Part shown: one piece after another, positions 6,680 through 14,043 of the stretch | Numbering within the stretch: position 1 is the stretch's first letter | Layout: each line of letters starts with the position of its first letter | Assembly: GCA_902790325.1 (NCBI GenBank) | Contig: CADARP010000006.1 | Location: 13,816-77,815 of the forward strand | Length of the DNA: 64,000 nucleotides | Reading direction: 5' to 3' | DNA from: Oscillospiraceae bacterium | GTDB lineage: Bacteria > Bacillota > Clostridia > Oscillospirales > Acutalibacteraceae | Translations under genes and position numbers: made by a program | The notes under the pieces: generated by a model | What the model saw: the letters and a program-made list of their open reading frames with translations, nothing else | The model's database searches: none | What the model was told of the DNA's origin: nothing

Positions 6680-8299
6680 ATGAGCGATTTCGTAAAGCCT
6701 GTGCGCGGCTCCGGAGATATGCCGGATCACATTATGCTGTCTATCCGCGGCGATGCGGCGACGACCATGACCGTGACGTGGCGTACGGATATAGAGAACA
6801 AGAACGGATATGTCCTGTATTGGGAAGACGGCGCCGACGATGTGATGCGCTGCGAAGCGGAAACAGATGTTTTTATCAGCGACATCGACCGCAGCAGCAT
6901 GTTTTGGGCGCACCTGGAAAACCTGAAACCGGACACGAAATACCGCTACACCTGCGGCAATGACGCCTTCCGAAGCGACACGTACTGGTTCACGACCGCG
7001 CCGGAAAAGTTCGACAAATTCAAGTTTATCTGCGTGTCCGACCAGCAGAAGGGCGACCCGCACGACTGCCCGGACTACTCCTGGTTCAACGGCTTTCTCA
7101 AGCGGGTGCTCGCCGAGCATCCCGACACGCGTTTCATCCTGACCGGCGGCGACAACACCGACTGCGGCCAGCACGAGGTGCAGTGGAACGGCGCGTTCAG
7201 CGGACTTGTCGGCGTGGCGGAGCATATTCCGTTCATGATGACGCTCGGCAACCACGACAACCGCGGTTTCAAGGACTACAAAAACTGCATCGGCCGCTAC
7301 TATTCCGAGCCGGCGGAGTTTTTCGGCAAGCAGTTCAAGGGATCTTATCCGGATAACGGTCCCGAAAACTGGAAGACGGAGAACTACACGTTCGACTACG
7401 GCAACGTCCATTTCTCCGTGCTCGGCGTCAACGGCCCCGAAGACGTCAATGCGTGGATGATCGACGATCTTTCCAAAACGGACAAGACGTGGAAGATCGG
7501 CACATACCATTTCCCGATCTGTTATTCCGGCAGCAATCTGCAGAATTACGATGCGTATCCGGTCATGACGGAAGGGTTTGAGATGCTCGACCTTGTCTTT
7601 TCCGGGCACGAGCACAACTTTGCGCGTTCGTTCCCTCGGCGAAACGAGGAGCTGCATGCCGAACCGTCGAAAGGCACGGTGCACTACATGCTCGGCAACT
7701 CCAACCAAAACCCGCCCGGCACGCGTTCGGTGCAGAAGATCTGGCACAGCGCGTTCTACGTGCAGGAGGAACAGGGCGCAATGGTGTGTATCGTCGAGGT
7801 GGACGGTGATCGGATGACGCTGACGGCACAGATGGACGACGGCCGCATCGCCGACCGGTGCGTGATCGACAAGGCGAAGGACGAGATCCTGCCGTATGCG
7901 CTGCCGTCCCGCTTCAACCGCACGCGTATGCTGTACCGCGGCATGGATCTCGGCATCCTGGCGGCGCCGACGCCCTGCTGTCAGAAGGACGGCGTGTGGT
8001 TCGTACCGATGGCGTCGCTCATTACGTTCGCCGGCGGCAGCGTGGAAAAGACAGCCGGCAAAGTTTCCATGGAGCTGTACGGACGCACCGCCGTATTCAC
8101 CGAGGGCAGCGACACGGCGCAGACGGACAGGGGAGAGCTGCATCTTCCCGCTTCTGTGTTCCGCGGCGACTGCGCGCAGTTGTATATTCCGGCGGACGGC
8201 TGCCGCGCATTTGACATGCGCTGGGCGTACGCGCCGTACAACAACTTCATTTCCTTTGAGCATGAGAGCGAGGACAGACCTGTGACCGTGCAGCCGTAA
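6680..8299 (+). CDS. purple-acid-phosphatase-like metallophosphoesterase
   Basis: A 539-aa protein. Residues ~15-108 are an FN3-like domain typical of purple acid phosphatases (HIMLSIRGDAATTMTVTWRT ... LKPDTKYRYTCG). Residues ~115-370 are a calcineurin-like core with VSDQQ (metal-ligand Asp121), GGDNTD (156-161), GNHD (190-193), a TYHFP motif and GHEHNFARSFP. The DxH of many members is DQQ here. The last ~110 residues resemble a copper-amine-oxidase-N-like stalk domain (DGVWFVPMASLITFAGG). There is no signal peptide, odd for an FN3/PAP protein. Start: ATG preceded by GAGGTG. It is followed after 12 nt by a membrane-anchored protein. The substrate (phosphate mono- or diester) cannot be told. 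Confidence 0.82.
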   Translation: MSDFVKPVRGSGDMPDHIMLSIRGDAATTMTVTWRTDIENKNGYVLYWEDGADDVMRCEAETDVFISDIDRSSMFWAHLENLKPDTKYRYTCGNDAFRSDTYWFTTAPEKFDKFKFICVSDQQKGDPHDCPDYSWFNGFLKRVLAEHPDTRFILTGGDNTDCGQHEVQWNGAFSGLVGVAEHIPFMMTLGNHDNRGFKDYKNCIGRYYSEPAEFFGKQFKGSYPDNGPENWKTENYTFDYGNVHFSVLGVNGPEDVNAWMIDDLSKTDKTWKIGTYHFPICYSGSNLQNYDAYPVMTEGFEMLDLVFSGHEHNFARSFPRRNEELHAEPSKGTVHYMLGNSNQNPPGTRSVQKIWHSAFYVQEEQGAMVCIVEVDGDRMTLTAQMDDGRIADRCVIDKAKDEILPYALPSRFNRTRMLYRGMDLGILAAPTPCCQKDGVWFVPMASLITFAGGSVEKTAGKVSMELYGRTAVFTEGSDTAQTDRGELHLPASVFRGDCAQLYIPADGCRAFDMRWAYAPYNNFISFEHESEDRPVTVQP

Positions 8300-8311
8300 G
8301 GAGGAGCATAC

Positions 8312-9319
8312 ATGAAAAAAATCTTTATACTGGCCGTTTTTCTTGTGGTGATCGGCGTGCTGTGCGCCGTGTTCTTCCTGCGCGGCGGAAAAGAGCGGAA
8401 CAATTCGGATGAAAAACCGTGGACCGTCGGTTCGCAGACTGTCGCGCCGGAGACGACCGAGGAGACGACACAGGGCTATGCCGACGCGGTGGAAGCGTTC
8501 TCCGACTATGTGCACACGGATCTGCGCAAGGATTACGCGTTCCTTTCCGAGGAGGATGCGCCGTTTGCGGCGGATTCCCTTTCCGATTCGCTTTTGAGTG
8601 TGTATATTTATGATATGGATACCGACGGCGACGAGGAGCTGTCCGTTGTGCGCACTGCCAAAGAAAGCGTGACGCTCGATGTGTACGAATACAGCGGCGG
8701 CAAAGTGCGTTTCGCGGACACAGAGACCTTTTCGCTCGATCCGATGACCGACGTGTCGCTGTCGCTGAACGACACGTCTCTCGTGCACGAACAGGCGCGT
8801 CTCGTGATCTATCCGAGCGGTGCGGACAGATACTTCTGTCTGACTGTGGAGCAGCAGGACAGCGCGGGCGAATACAACGCGTATACCGTCGTGCTGGAAT
8901 ATGCCAAAGAGAAGCTGACGGTCAAAAAGAGCTTCCGCCTGCGTCAGAGCAGCAGCCTGCTGACGCTGATGTGCACCGACAATGTGACGCTTCTGTACAG
9001 CCATGCGGCAGGTCAGGCAGCGGAACCGGTCGAGCCGGAGAGCACGGAAGCGGGCACCGACACGGTCACGGAAACGACAACAGAGAAGAAAATCACATCG
9101 ACGCCCGCAAAGTACGGCGATCTGCAAACGGCGTTCAAGACGGAATTTGAAAAGCTCGGTTTGAATGCGCCGCAGGTTTCGGTGGAGAACGGGAAGCTCA
9201 CGCAGTACAAGGTCACGGGTGTCGACAGCGAACAGCATCTGTTCGACGTGACGGTTGACGCAGGCAAGGTCGACGTGACGAAGAACGGCTTTCTGCAGAG
9301 CTTTATTCTGCGCAGATAA
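8312..9319 (+). CDS. membrane-anchored extracytoplasmic protein of unknown function
   Basis: A 335-aa protein with an N-terminal membrane anchor (KKIFILAVFLVVIGVLCAVFFLRGG) and no cleavage site, so most of it faces outward. After a short Thr/Glu linker, residues ~50-220 look like a beta-rich domain with an EF-hand-like acidic loop (YDMDTDGDEELSVV); a second Glu/Thr linker (~225-260) leads to a ~70-aa C-terminal domain. Strong ribosome site AAGGAGGAG. Cotranscribed with the phosphatase-like gene 12 nt upstream. I do not recognise the family; a DUF-type lipoprotein-like sensor or binding protein would fit. Confidence 0.75.
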   Translation: MKKIFILAVFLVVIGVLCAVFFLRGGKERNNSDEKPWTVGSQTVAPETTEETTQGYADAVEAFSDYVHTDLRKDYAFLSEEDAPFAADSLSDSLLSVYIYDMDTDGDEELSVVRTAKESVTLDVYEYSGGKVRFADTETFSLDPMTDVSLSLNDTSLVHEQARLVIYPSGADRYFCLTVEQQDSAGEYNAYTVVLEYAKEKLTVKKSFRLRQSSSLLTLMCTDNVTLLYSHAAGQAAEPVEPESTEAGTDTVTETTTEKKITSTPAKYGDLQTAFKTEFEKLGLNAPQVSVENGKLTQYKVTGVDSEQHLFDVTVDAGKVDVTKNGFLQSFILRR

Positions 9320-9332
9320 TTACAAAAAAGGA

Positions 9333-9361
9333 TTGAAAAATACAAAAAGCTGTGCTATACT
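9333..9361 (+). promoter_or_regulatory. sigma-A promoter of tRNA-Arg
   Basis: TTGAAA (9333-9338), 17-nt spacer, TATACT (9356-9361), ending 13 nt before the tRNA. Confidence 0.8.
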
Positions 9362-9374
9362 ATATCCCACAGCT

Positions 9375-9451
9375 CCGCTCGTGGCGCAGGTGGATAACGC
9401 AGCAGATTCCGATTCTGAAGATCGGGGGTTCGAATCCCTCCGGGCGGGCCA
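9375..9451 (+). tRNA. tRNA-Arg (anticodon CCG), CCA encoded
   Basis: Cloverleaf by eye: acceptor CCGCTCG pairs with CGGGCGG, D-arm GCG...CGC with loop containing AGGTGGATAA, anticodon stem CAGA/TCTG enclosing TTCCGAT (anticodon CCG, U33 present), T-arm GGGGG-TTCGAAT-CCCTC, discriminator G, then genomic CCA. 77 nt. It has its own promoter and terminator, so it is a single-gene unit reading CGG codons. Confidence 0.92.
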
Positions 9452-9453
9452 TC

Positions 9454-9490
9454 AAAAAAGCGTGATTTGGTAAACAAATCACGCTTTTTT
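9454..9490 (+). terminator. terminator of tRNA-Arg
   Basis: A 16-nt perfect inverted repeat, AAAAAAGCGTGATTTG / CAAATCACGCTTTTTT with a 5-nt loop, 2 nt after the tRNA CCA end; works on either strand. Confidence 0.9.
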
Positions 9491-9492
9491 GA

Positions 9493-9672
9493 ATGATGTT
9501 TGCCCTGTCGGGCAAATGATGCTGCCTGTGGCAATGATGCCGCTTCGATGATGTGTGCCTGCGGCACATGAAGGCAAACATCGCATCATTGATCGCGCAG
9601 CGATCTGCATCATTTCGGAGCGCAGCGGAGAAACATCATCAGCCGCCGGAGGCGGCGGCATCATTGACATTT
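9493..9672. repeat. string of short hairpins (necklace repeat, copy 2)
   Basis: At least six short inverted repeats separated by ATGATG/ATCATT spacers: TTTGCCC-TGTC-GGGCAAA, TGCC-TG-TGGCA, TGTGCC-TGC-GGCACA, GATCGC-GCA-GCGATC, an imperfect one around GGAGCGCAGCGGA, and GCCGCC-GGA-GGCGGC. Most have three-base loops, and two carry the GCGCAGC core also seen at 74-92. No plausible protein-coding gene is here. It lies between the tRNA-Arg terminator and the four-helix-bundle gene. Function unknown. Confidence 0.75.
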
Positions 9673-9723
9673 GCCCGTTCTTGTCTTATACTTGTTTCAA
9701 ATCGCCGGTAGGAGACCGATATC

Positions 9724-10050
9724 ATGAAAGAAAACAAACTTGCAGAATTATCCATAGATTTCTCTGTTCAGATCATAAACCTCGTAAAAGAACTCAAAGC
9801 AAAACACGAAACGGTAATCTCCAACCAGATCGGACGCTCCGCCACAAGTATCGGCGCAAACATTCGGGAAGCAAACTACGCACACAGCAGAGCCGATTTT
9901 ATTTCAAAGCTGCAAATTGCGTTGAAAGAGTGTTATGAAACAGAATACTGGCTTGAATTAATGCGGAAATCTGAATTGATCAGCGCAGATATTTCATCTG
10001 CACTTTTAATCCTTTTGATTCTGGTGTACTTGTGTGCGCTCTTTCTATGA
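9724..10050 (+). CDS. four-helix-bundle protein (S23/IVP-like, TIGR02436 family)
   Basis: A 108-aa helical protein of the family first seen in open reading frames of 23S rRNA intervening sequences and related to the Avd protein of diversity-generating retroelements. Recognisable: FSVQIINLVKELK, SNQIGRSATSIGANIREANYAHSRADFISKLQIALKECYETEYWLELM. The last ~18 residues (LLILLILVYLCALFL) are unusually hydrophobic and the protein is slightly short for the family, so the normal fourth-helix end may have been altered. AGGAG precedes the ATG. It follows the hairpin string by 50 nt. No reverse transcriptase or template/variable repeat pair is nearby, and there is no rRNA here. Its role in a free-standing setting is unknown. 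Confidence 0.85.
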   Translation: MKENKLAELSIDFSVQIINLVKELKAKHETVISNQIGRSATSIGANIREANYAHSRADFISKLQIALKECYETEYWLELMRKSELISADISSALLILLILVYLCALFL

Positions 10051-10084
10051 TTTGGTGTTATTTTACGCGCTCTTACACACAATA

Positions 10085-10125
10085 CCTCGGTTAAGCCGAC
10101 ACGGTTTGACCGGGGTTTCTTTTTG
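10085..10125 (+). terminator. terminator after the four-helix-bundle gene
   Basis: CCTCGGT (10085-10091) pairs with ACCGGGG (10109-10115), followed by TTTCTTTTT. Confidence 0.65.
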
Positions 10126-10151
10126 TTTAAAACCCTCGCCGTACATCGGTT

Positions 10152-10186
10152 AAAAGAAAAAGCCCTCCGGTCCGTGGGACGGGAGG
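10152..10186 (-). terminator. terminator of the SDF-symporter fusion gene
   Basis: On the minus strand CCTCCCGTCC and GGACCGGAGG form a 10-nt stem with one mismatch around a 3-nt loop, followed by GCTTTTTCTTTT; about 70 nt after the symporter stop. Confidence 0.75.
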
Positions 10187-10257
10187 TCTTTCGTGTTCGG
10201 CGGCTGATTCGATCGACGGTAGGGACGGAAACGGTTCTGTTCCCGCCGTCGGACAGC

Positions 10258-11847
10258 TTATTCACGCAGCAGCGTTTCGCGATCCAGACAGTTGAGTCTT
10301 TTGGCGTCGCACGCGATCTGGAACATCATGAGCGTTACGTTGGTGCCTGTATTGAGATAATCGATCGTGATGCCGATCGCCGTCGCCGGCACCAGAGCGT
10401 CCGCCGGAATGCCGAGAGCGGAGAATAGGAGCGTGTAGCATAGAATATCCGCTCCGGGAATCGGAGGCATGGCAATGGCGATCAAAGTGCAGATGAAAAC
10501 AGCCATGATCATCCAGGATAAACTGACGGGGACCTGATACAATTCCGCTAAGGAACAGATGATCACAGTGAAATATGTAGCGCTGGAGGGCATGAAGATC
10601 ACAGATCCGAGAGGGTAGACAAACGAGACCATACTCGAGCTGATCCCCAACTTCTTTTCGCAGGTTTCCATGCCCAGCGGCAGCGCGCTCACACTGGAGG
10701 CAGTGGTAAACGCGGTCAGAAACGTCGGCATGACCTTTTTTATCAGAAGCAGGGGCGGACACCGCAGACGCAACGAAGAGAAAAGCCAGAAAAGAACGGA
10801 TAGAAGAATAACGGCGCCGAAAATGAGCAGGATCGGCCTGAACGCGGAAACAAGTATGCCGATCTGTCCCGACCAGATTTGCCGAAGCAGCACGCAAAAC
10901 ACAAACACAGGAATCAGGGCACAGACAGACGAAACCGTTTGCTGTAGGAGCGCAGAGGATTCATGGATCAGATTGCAGATACGGCTTCCGCGTTCGCCGA
11001 GCGCAAGGAGCCCGCAGCCGATAAACATGGCGATGACGATGATGTGAAAGGTGTTGCCGGTTTTGAACGGGTCGACAAGATTTTTCGGCAGAATGTCAAA
11101 GAACATCTTGCTGATCTCGCCCAGCGGAGAACCGACTTGCTGTGCGGACGCGGAAAAATCCAAATGAAAAAACAGCGTTGACAGCGAGGCGGATGCCGCA
11201 CTGAACACAAAAGAAAACCCGATCATCCGCAGCATCACGGACTTGCCTATGCGTCCGAACGAAGCGGAATCACCCATGCTTGTGACCCCGCTGCAGATGG
11301 TCAGAAAAATCATCAGCCCCGCGAACGTATTCAAAAGGCCGAGAAATCCGTCGGCGGCAGGGGACAGAACCCAGTCGGTGACGCCTTGACGCACGTCTTG
11401 CGGTATCACATTTCCGATGACGCCGAGCAGCACGGCGGCGATGAGCGCCAGAAAGATATAAAACAGGGCGTTGCGTTTCGGCCTCTCCACCAAAACCAAG
11501 GAAACGGTGTTTGTCTGCCCTCGGCAGTTCCATGCGGGAAACAGGCCGAGCGTGCGCATGATGTCATCCGTCACCGGATTTTCGCTGCTTTTGGTCGGAT
11601 CGAACGGAGCTGCCTCATAGCGCAGACGGAACAGGTGCCGTCCGAACCGTTTGCCGATACCGACGCTGATCGTCATGCCGTCCCCGCAATGCTCCAGAAG
11701 GTTGAGCAGTATTTCCTCGACCGTCAGCCGAATGCGCTGGACGCTTCGCTTTTCCGTATGCAGTTTGTTCAGATACTCCTGAATATCCGCGGATACTGCG
11801 TCCACGGCAGCTTCGTTCAGCGTGTGCTTTTTATACATCAATCGCAT
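10258..11847 (-). CDS. fusion of an ATPase-like (anti-sigma/HATPase fold) domain with an SDF-family cation symporter
   Basis: A 529-aa protein. Residues ~10-120 look like a GHKL/HATPase domain of the RsbW type: RIRLTVEEILLNLLEHCGDGMTISVGI resembles its N-box helix, and the segment ends GQTNTVSLVLV, but the glycine boxes are degenerate, so ATP binding is doubtful. Residues ~128-520 are a sodium/proton:dicarboxylate or amino-acid symporter (SDF/GltP): eight or so membrane segments, the SALPLGMETCEKKLGISSSMVSFVYPLGSV stretch matching the HP1/TM7 region, and PPIPGAD...YLNTGTNVT in HP2/TM8. It is divergent from the carboxylesterase gene; the shared region holds a promoter for each and a palindrome. 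The substrate is unknown. The first ATG (11847) is used; ATG 11838 is also possible. Confidence 0.82.
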   Translation of the reverse strand: MRLMYKKHTLNEAAVDAVSADIQEYLNKLHTEKRSVQRIRLTVEEILLNLLEHCGDGMTISVGIGKRFGRHLFRLRYEAAPFDPTKSSENPVTDDIMRTLGLFPAWNCRGQTNTVSLVLVERPKRNALFYIFLALIAAVLLGVIGNVIPQDVRQGVTDWVLSPAADGFLGLLNTFAGLMIFLTICSGVTSMGDSASFGRIGKSVMLRMIGFSFVFSAASASLSTLFFHLDFSASAQQVGSPLGEISKMFFDILPKNLVDPFKTGNTFHIIVIAMFIGCGLLALGERGSRICNLIHESSALLQQTVSSVCALIPVFVFCVLLRQIWSGQIGILVSAFRPILLIFGAVILLSVLFWLFSSLRLRCPPLLLIKKVMPTFLTAFTTASSVSALPLGMETCEKKLGISSSMVSFVYPLGSVIFMPSSATYFTVIICSLAELYQVPVSLSWMIMAVFICTLIAIAMPPIPGADILCYTLLFSALGIPADALVPATAIGITIDYLNTGTNVTLMMFQIACDAKRLNCLDRETLLRE

Positions 11848-11928
11848 TTGTCTTCACCATCACAAATCCGGATCGCATTCACGGACAGATCAAAGCGGGA
11901 ATTCTGTCTCTTATTCATGCTTATCCGC

Positions 11929-11957
11929 ATTATACCACATCTGCCCCGATCCCGCAA
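11929..11957 (-). promoter_or_regulatory. sigma-A promoter of the symporter fusion
   Basis: On the minus strand TTGCGG (11957-11952), 17-nt spacer, TATAAT (11934-11929). The -35 overlaps a perfect palindrome. Confidence 0.75.
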
Positions 11958-11972
11958 CAACGAGTTGTTGCG
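11953..11972. promoter_or_regulatory. candidate operator palindrome
   Basis: CGCAACAAC-GA-GTTGTTGCG: two perfect 9-bp arms with a 2-bp centre. It overlaps the -35 of the symporter promoter and lies 38 bp upstream of the -35 of the esterase promoter, so a dimeric regulator bound here could repress the former and affect the latter. The regulator is not encoded in the neighbourhood. Confidence 0.55.
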
Positions 11973-12009
11973 CGCCGCGTCCGGACAGCGATTCTGAGCC
12001 GGAACGGTA

Positions 12010-12038
12010 TTGCACGAAAAGAGAGAACGTGGTATAAT
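12010..12038 (+). promoter_or_regulatory. sigma-A promoter of the carboxylesterase gene
   Basis: TTGCAC (12010-12015), 17-nt spacer, TATAAT (12033-12038). Confidence 0.8.
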
Positions 12039-12110
12039 GCTGCTTGCCCGAAAAACGATCGGGACGATTATGCTTGACTGCGTTAAGCGCGGAACAGAAG
12101 GGTCATGCCA

Positions 12111-13913
12111 ATGAAATCGATCAAATCCATTTTTGCGGTTCTGTTTGTTGTCGGTTTGACAATGCTTACCGCCTGCAGTGCGGGCAAGCCGGAGGACGCC
12201 CGTGCGCAGATGCTTGCGCTGTACGGCGAGAACAAGCAGATCGCGGGTGCGTATGACGCCGACGACGCGGCGCGGTGTTCCAACGGTGTGTTTGTCGGGC
12301 GGGAGACGGACGGCGTGCTTGCGTTCAAGGGAATACCCTATGCGGTTCCGCCGGTGGGCGAACTGCGCTGGAAGGAGCCGATCCCCGCGCCGGACAGCGA
12401 CGCCGTTTACCAGGCGTACTATTTCGGCAAATCTCCGATCCAGACGGAATGGCCGTCGGAGCCCGGATCGTACTATCCGCAGAGCGAGGACTGCCTGACG
12501 CTGAATATCTGGACAAACCGTTCCGGTCCGGCAGACAAAAAAGCGGTCATGGTGTTCTTTCACGGCGGTTCCTACGGCTGGGGTGCAGCGTCCGATCCGA
12601 TGTATGACGGGCAAAACCTTATCCGGAAATATCCCGACGTCGTCCTTGTGACGGTCGAGTTTCGTCTGGGACTGCTGGGATTCATCGATTTTTCGTCCGT
12701 TCCCGGCGGAGAAGACTATGCTGCGAGCGGCAATCTCGGTCTGCTCGATCAGGTCTGTGCGCTGCGGTGGATACAAAAGAATATCGCATCCTTCGGCGGA
12801 GATCCGGACTGCGTGACGATCTTCGGCGAATCGTCCGGCGCGGGCAGCGTTTCGCTTCTGCCGCTGATGCGGGAAGCCGACGGCCTGTTCCGCCGCGTGA
12901 TCGCCGAGAGCGGTTCCGTCACGTTGACATACAGCAGGGAAGAATGCCGGAATCTGACAAAGATGCTGCTGGAAAAAAGCGGCTGCACGACGATGGACGA
13001 GCTGACCGCGCTGACCGAAGACGAACTGATCGAACTGAATGAGGAACTGAACGACTACAACAACTTCCCCGAACGCGACGGCGTCATTCTGCCGGAGGAT
13101 CTGTACGCCGCCTACCAAAACGGCAGCGCCGCAAAGTGCGAAATGCTCATCGGCACGAATGCGGACGAGGTGCGGTACTGGATTTGGGAAATGGGCTATT
13201 ATCTGCATGAGGCGTTCGGTATGACGATCTATAAACACCTCATTCCCGTCATGTACGAAAACAACTGTATGCGTATGTCCGCATCCGAAAAAGCTGCCGC
13301 GCAGACGTTCCTCTCCATGCAGGACGGGCAAAAAATATGGCGGCTGACCGCGTTTTACACGGAGCTGCTGTTTCGCGTTCCCGCAATGCGTCAGGCGCAG
13401 CTGCATGCGGCAAACGGGAATGCGGTGTATACCTATTACTGGACAATGCCCGGAGAGAATGAAACCGTCGGCGCGTGTCATGCGGTCGAGCTTCCTTATG
13501 TATTCAACAATCCGCAAGTGACGATCTATAACGGCAGCTTGTATAACCGGACGCTGGCAGACAAGGTGCAGGATATGTGGGTGCAGTTTGCGCGCACCGG
13601 CGATCCGAGTACATCGGAGATCACATGGGAACCCTATACCGCACAGGCGCGCAGCACCCTGATCCTCGGCGAGGAGATCCGTACAGAAACGGATGTGCTG
13701 CGCAAGCAGCGCGAACTGGTGGAGCCGCTGCTCGGACATTATTTCAACGGATGCTATTCTCAGTTGGATTTCATGGTGCCGCAGGTTTATAAAATCGGCG
13801 CGCAGCTCTTCGGTACGCTTGTGCTGACCGCGGCTGCCGTTGTCGGTATCGTGTTCGCGTGCAGGCGTCTGCGCAGGCGCCGCGATCGCTGCAGGGCGGC
13901 GAATGACAAATGA
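12111..13913 (+). CDS. type-B carboxylesterase lipoprotein
   Basis: About 600 aa. The N-terminus is a lipoprotein signal with lipobox LTAC, so the enzyme is anchored outside. The alpha/beta-hydrolase fold of the carboxylesterase/lipase (type B) family is clear: FKGIPYAVPPVGELRWKEP, SEDCLTLNIW, FFHGGSYGWG oxyanion loop, nucleophile elbow GESSGAGS, and SCHAVELPYVF (as GACHAVELPYVF) with the catalytic His. Near the C-terminus is a membrane segment (LFGTLVLTAAAVVGIVFACRRLRRRR), unusual for this family and suggesting a second anchor. Start ATG 12111 is preferred over 12105 because AGAAGGG then sits 8 nt upstream. The natural ester substrate is unknown. Confidence 0.88.
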   Translation: MKSIKSIFAVLFVVGLTMLTACSAGKPEDARAQMLALYGENKQIAGAYDADDAARCSNGVFVGRETDGVLAFKGIPYAVPPVGELRWKEPIPAPDSDAVYQAYYFGKSPIQTEWPSEPGSYYPQSEDCLTLNIWTNRSGPADKKAVMVFFHGGSYGWGAASDPMYDGQNLIRKYPDVVLVTVEFRLGLLGFIDFSSVPGGEDYAASGNLGLLDQVCALRWIQKNIASFGGDPDCVTIFGESSGAGSVSLLPLMREADGLFRRVIAESGSVTLTYSREECRNLTKMLLEKSGCTTMDELTALTEDELIELNEELNDYNNFPERDGVILPEDLYAAYQNGSAAKCEMLIGTNADEVRYWIWEMGYYLHEAFGMTIYKHLIPVMYENNCMRMSASEKAAAQTFLSMQDGQKIWRLTAFYTELLFRVPAMRQAQLHAANGNAVYTYYWTMPGENETVGACHAVELPYVFNNPQVTIYNGSLYNRTLADKVQDMWVQFARTGDPSTSEITWEPYTAQARSTLILGEEIRTETDVLRKQRELVEPLLGHYFNGCYSQLDFMVPQVYKIGAQLFGTLVLTAAAVVGIVFACRRLRRRRDRCRAANDK

Positions 13914-13977
13914 GAATCCGGAACGTAGAAAAAAACGTTTGAACAAACAGCAAACACGGCAAAACCCACGCAAGCAG

Positions 13978-14016
13978 AAAAAACAACAGGCAGGGCTGTA
14001 CCTGTCTGTTGTTTTT
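13978..14016. terminator. bidirectional terminator between esterase and HD genes
   Basis: AACAACAG-GCAGG / CCTGT-CTGTTGTT stem with 6-nt loop, flanked by A and T runs on both sides; serves the two convergent genes. Confidence 0.8.
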
Positions 14017-14043
14017 GCGTCTGCGATGATCCGGCGTGTCGTA

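Noticed and set aside
6470-9238. 922-codon minus-strand frame
   Set aside because: Antisense shadow of the phosphatase-like and membrane-anchored genes, both with clear motifs on the plus strand.
9724-10050. Diversity-generating retroelement
   Set aside because: The four-helix-bundle protein resembles Avd, but there is no reverse transcriptase and no template/variable repeat pair.
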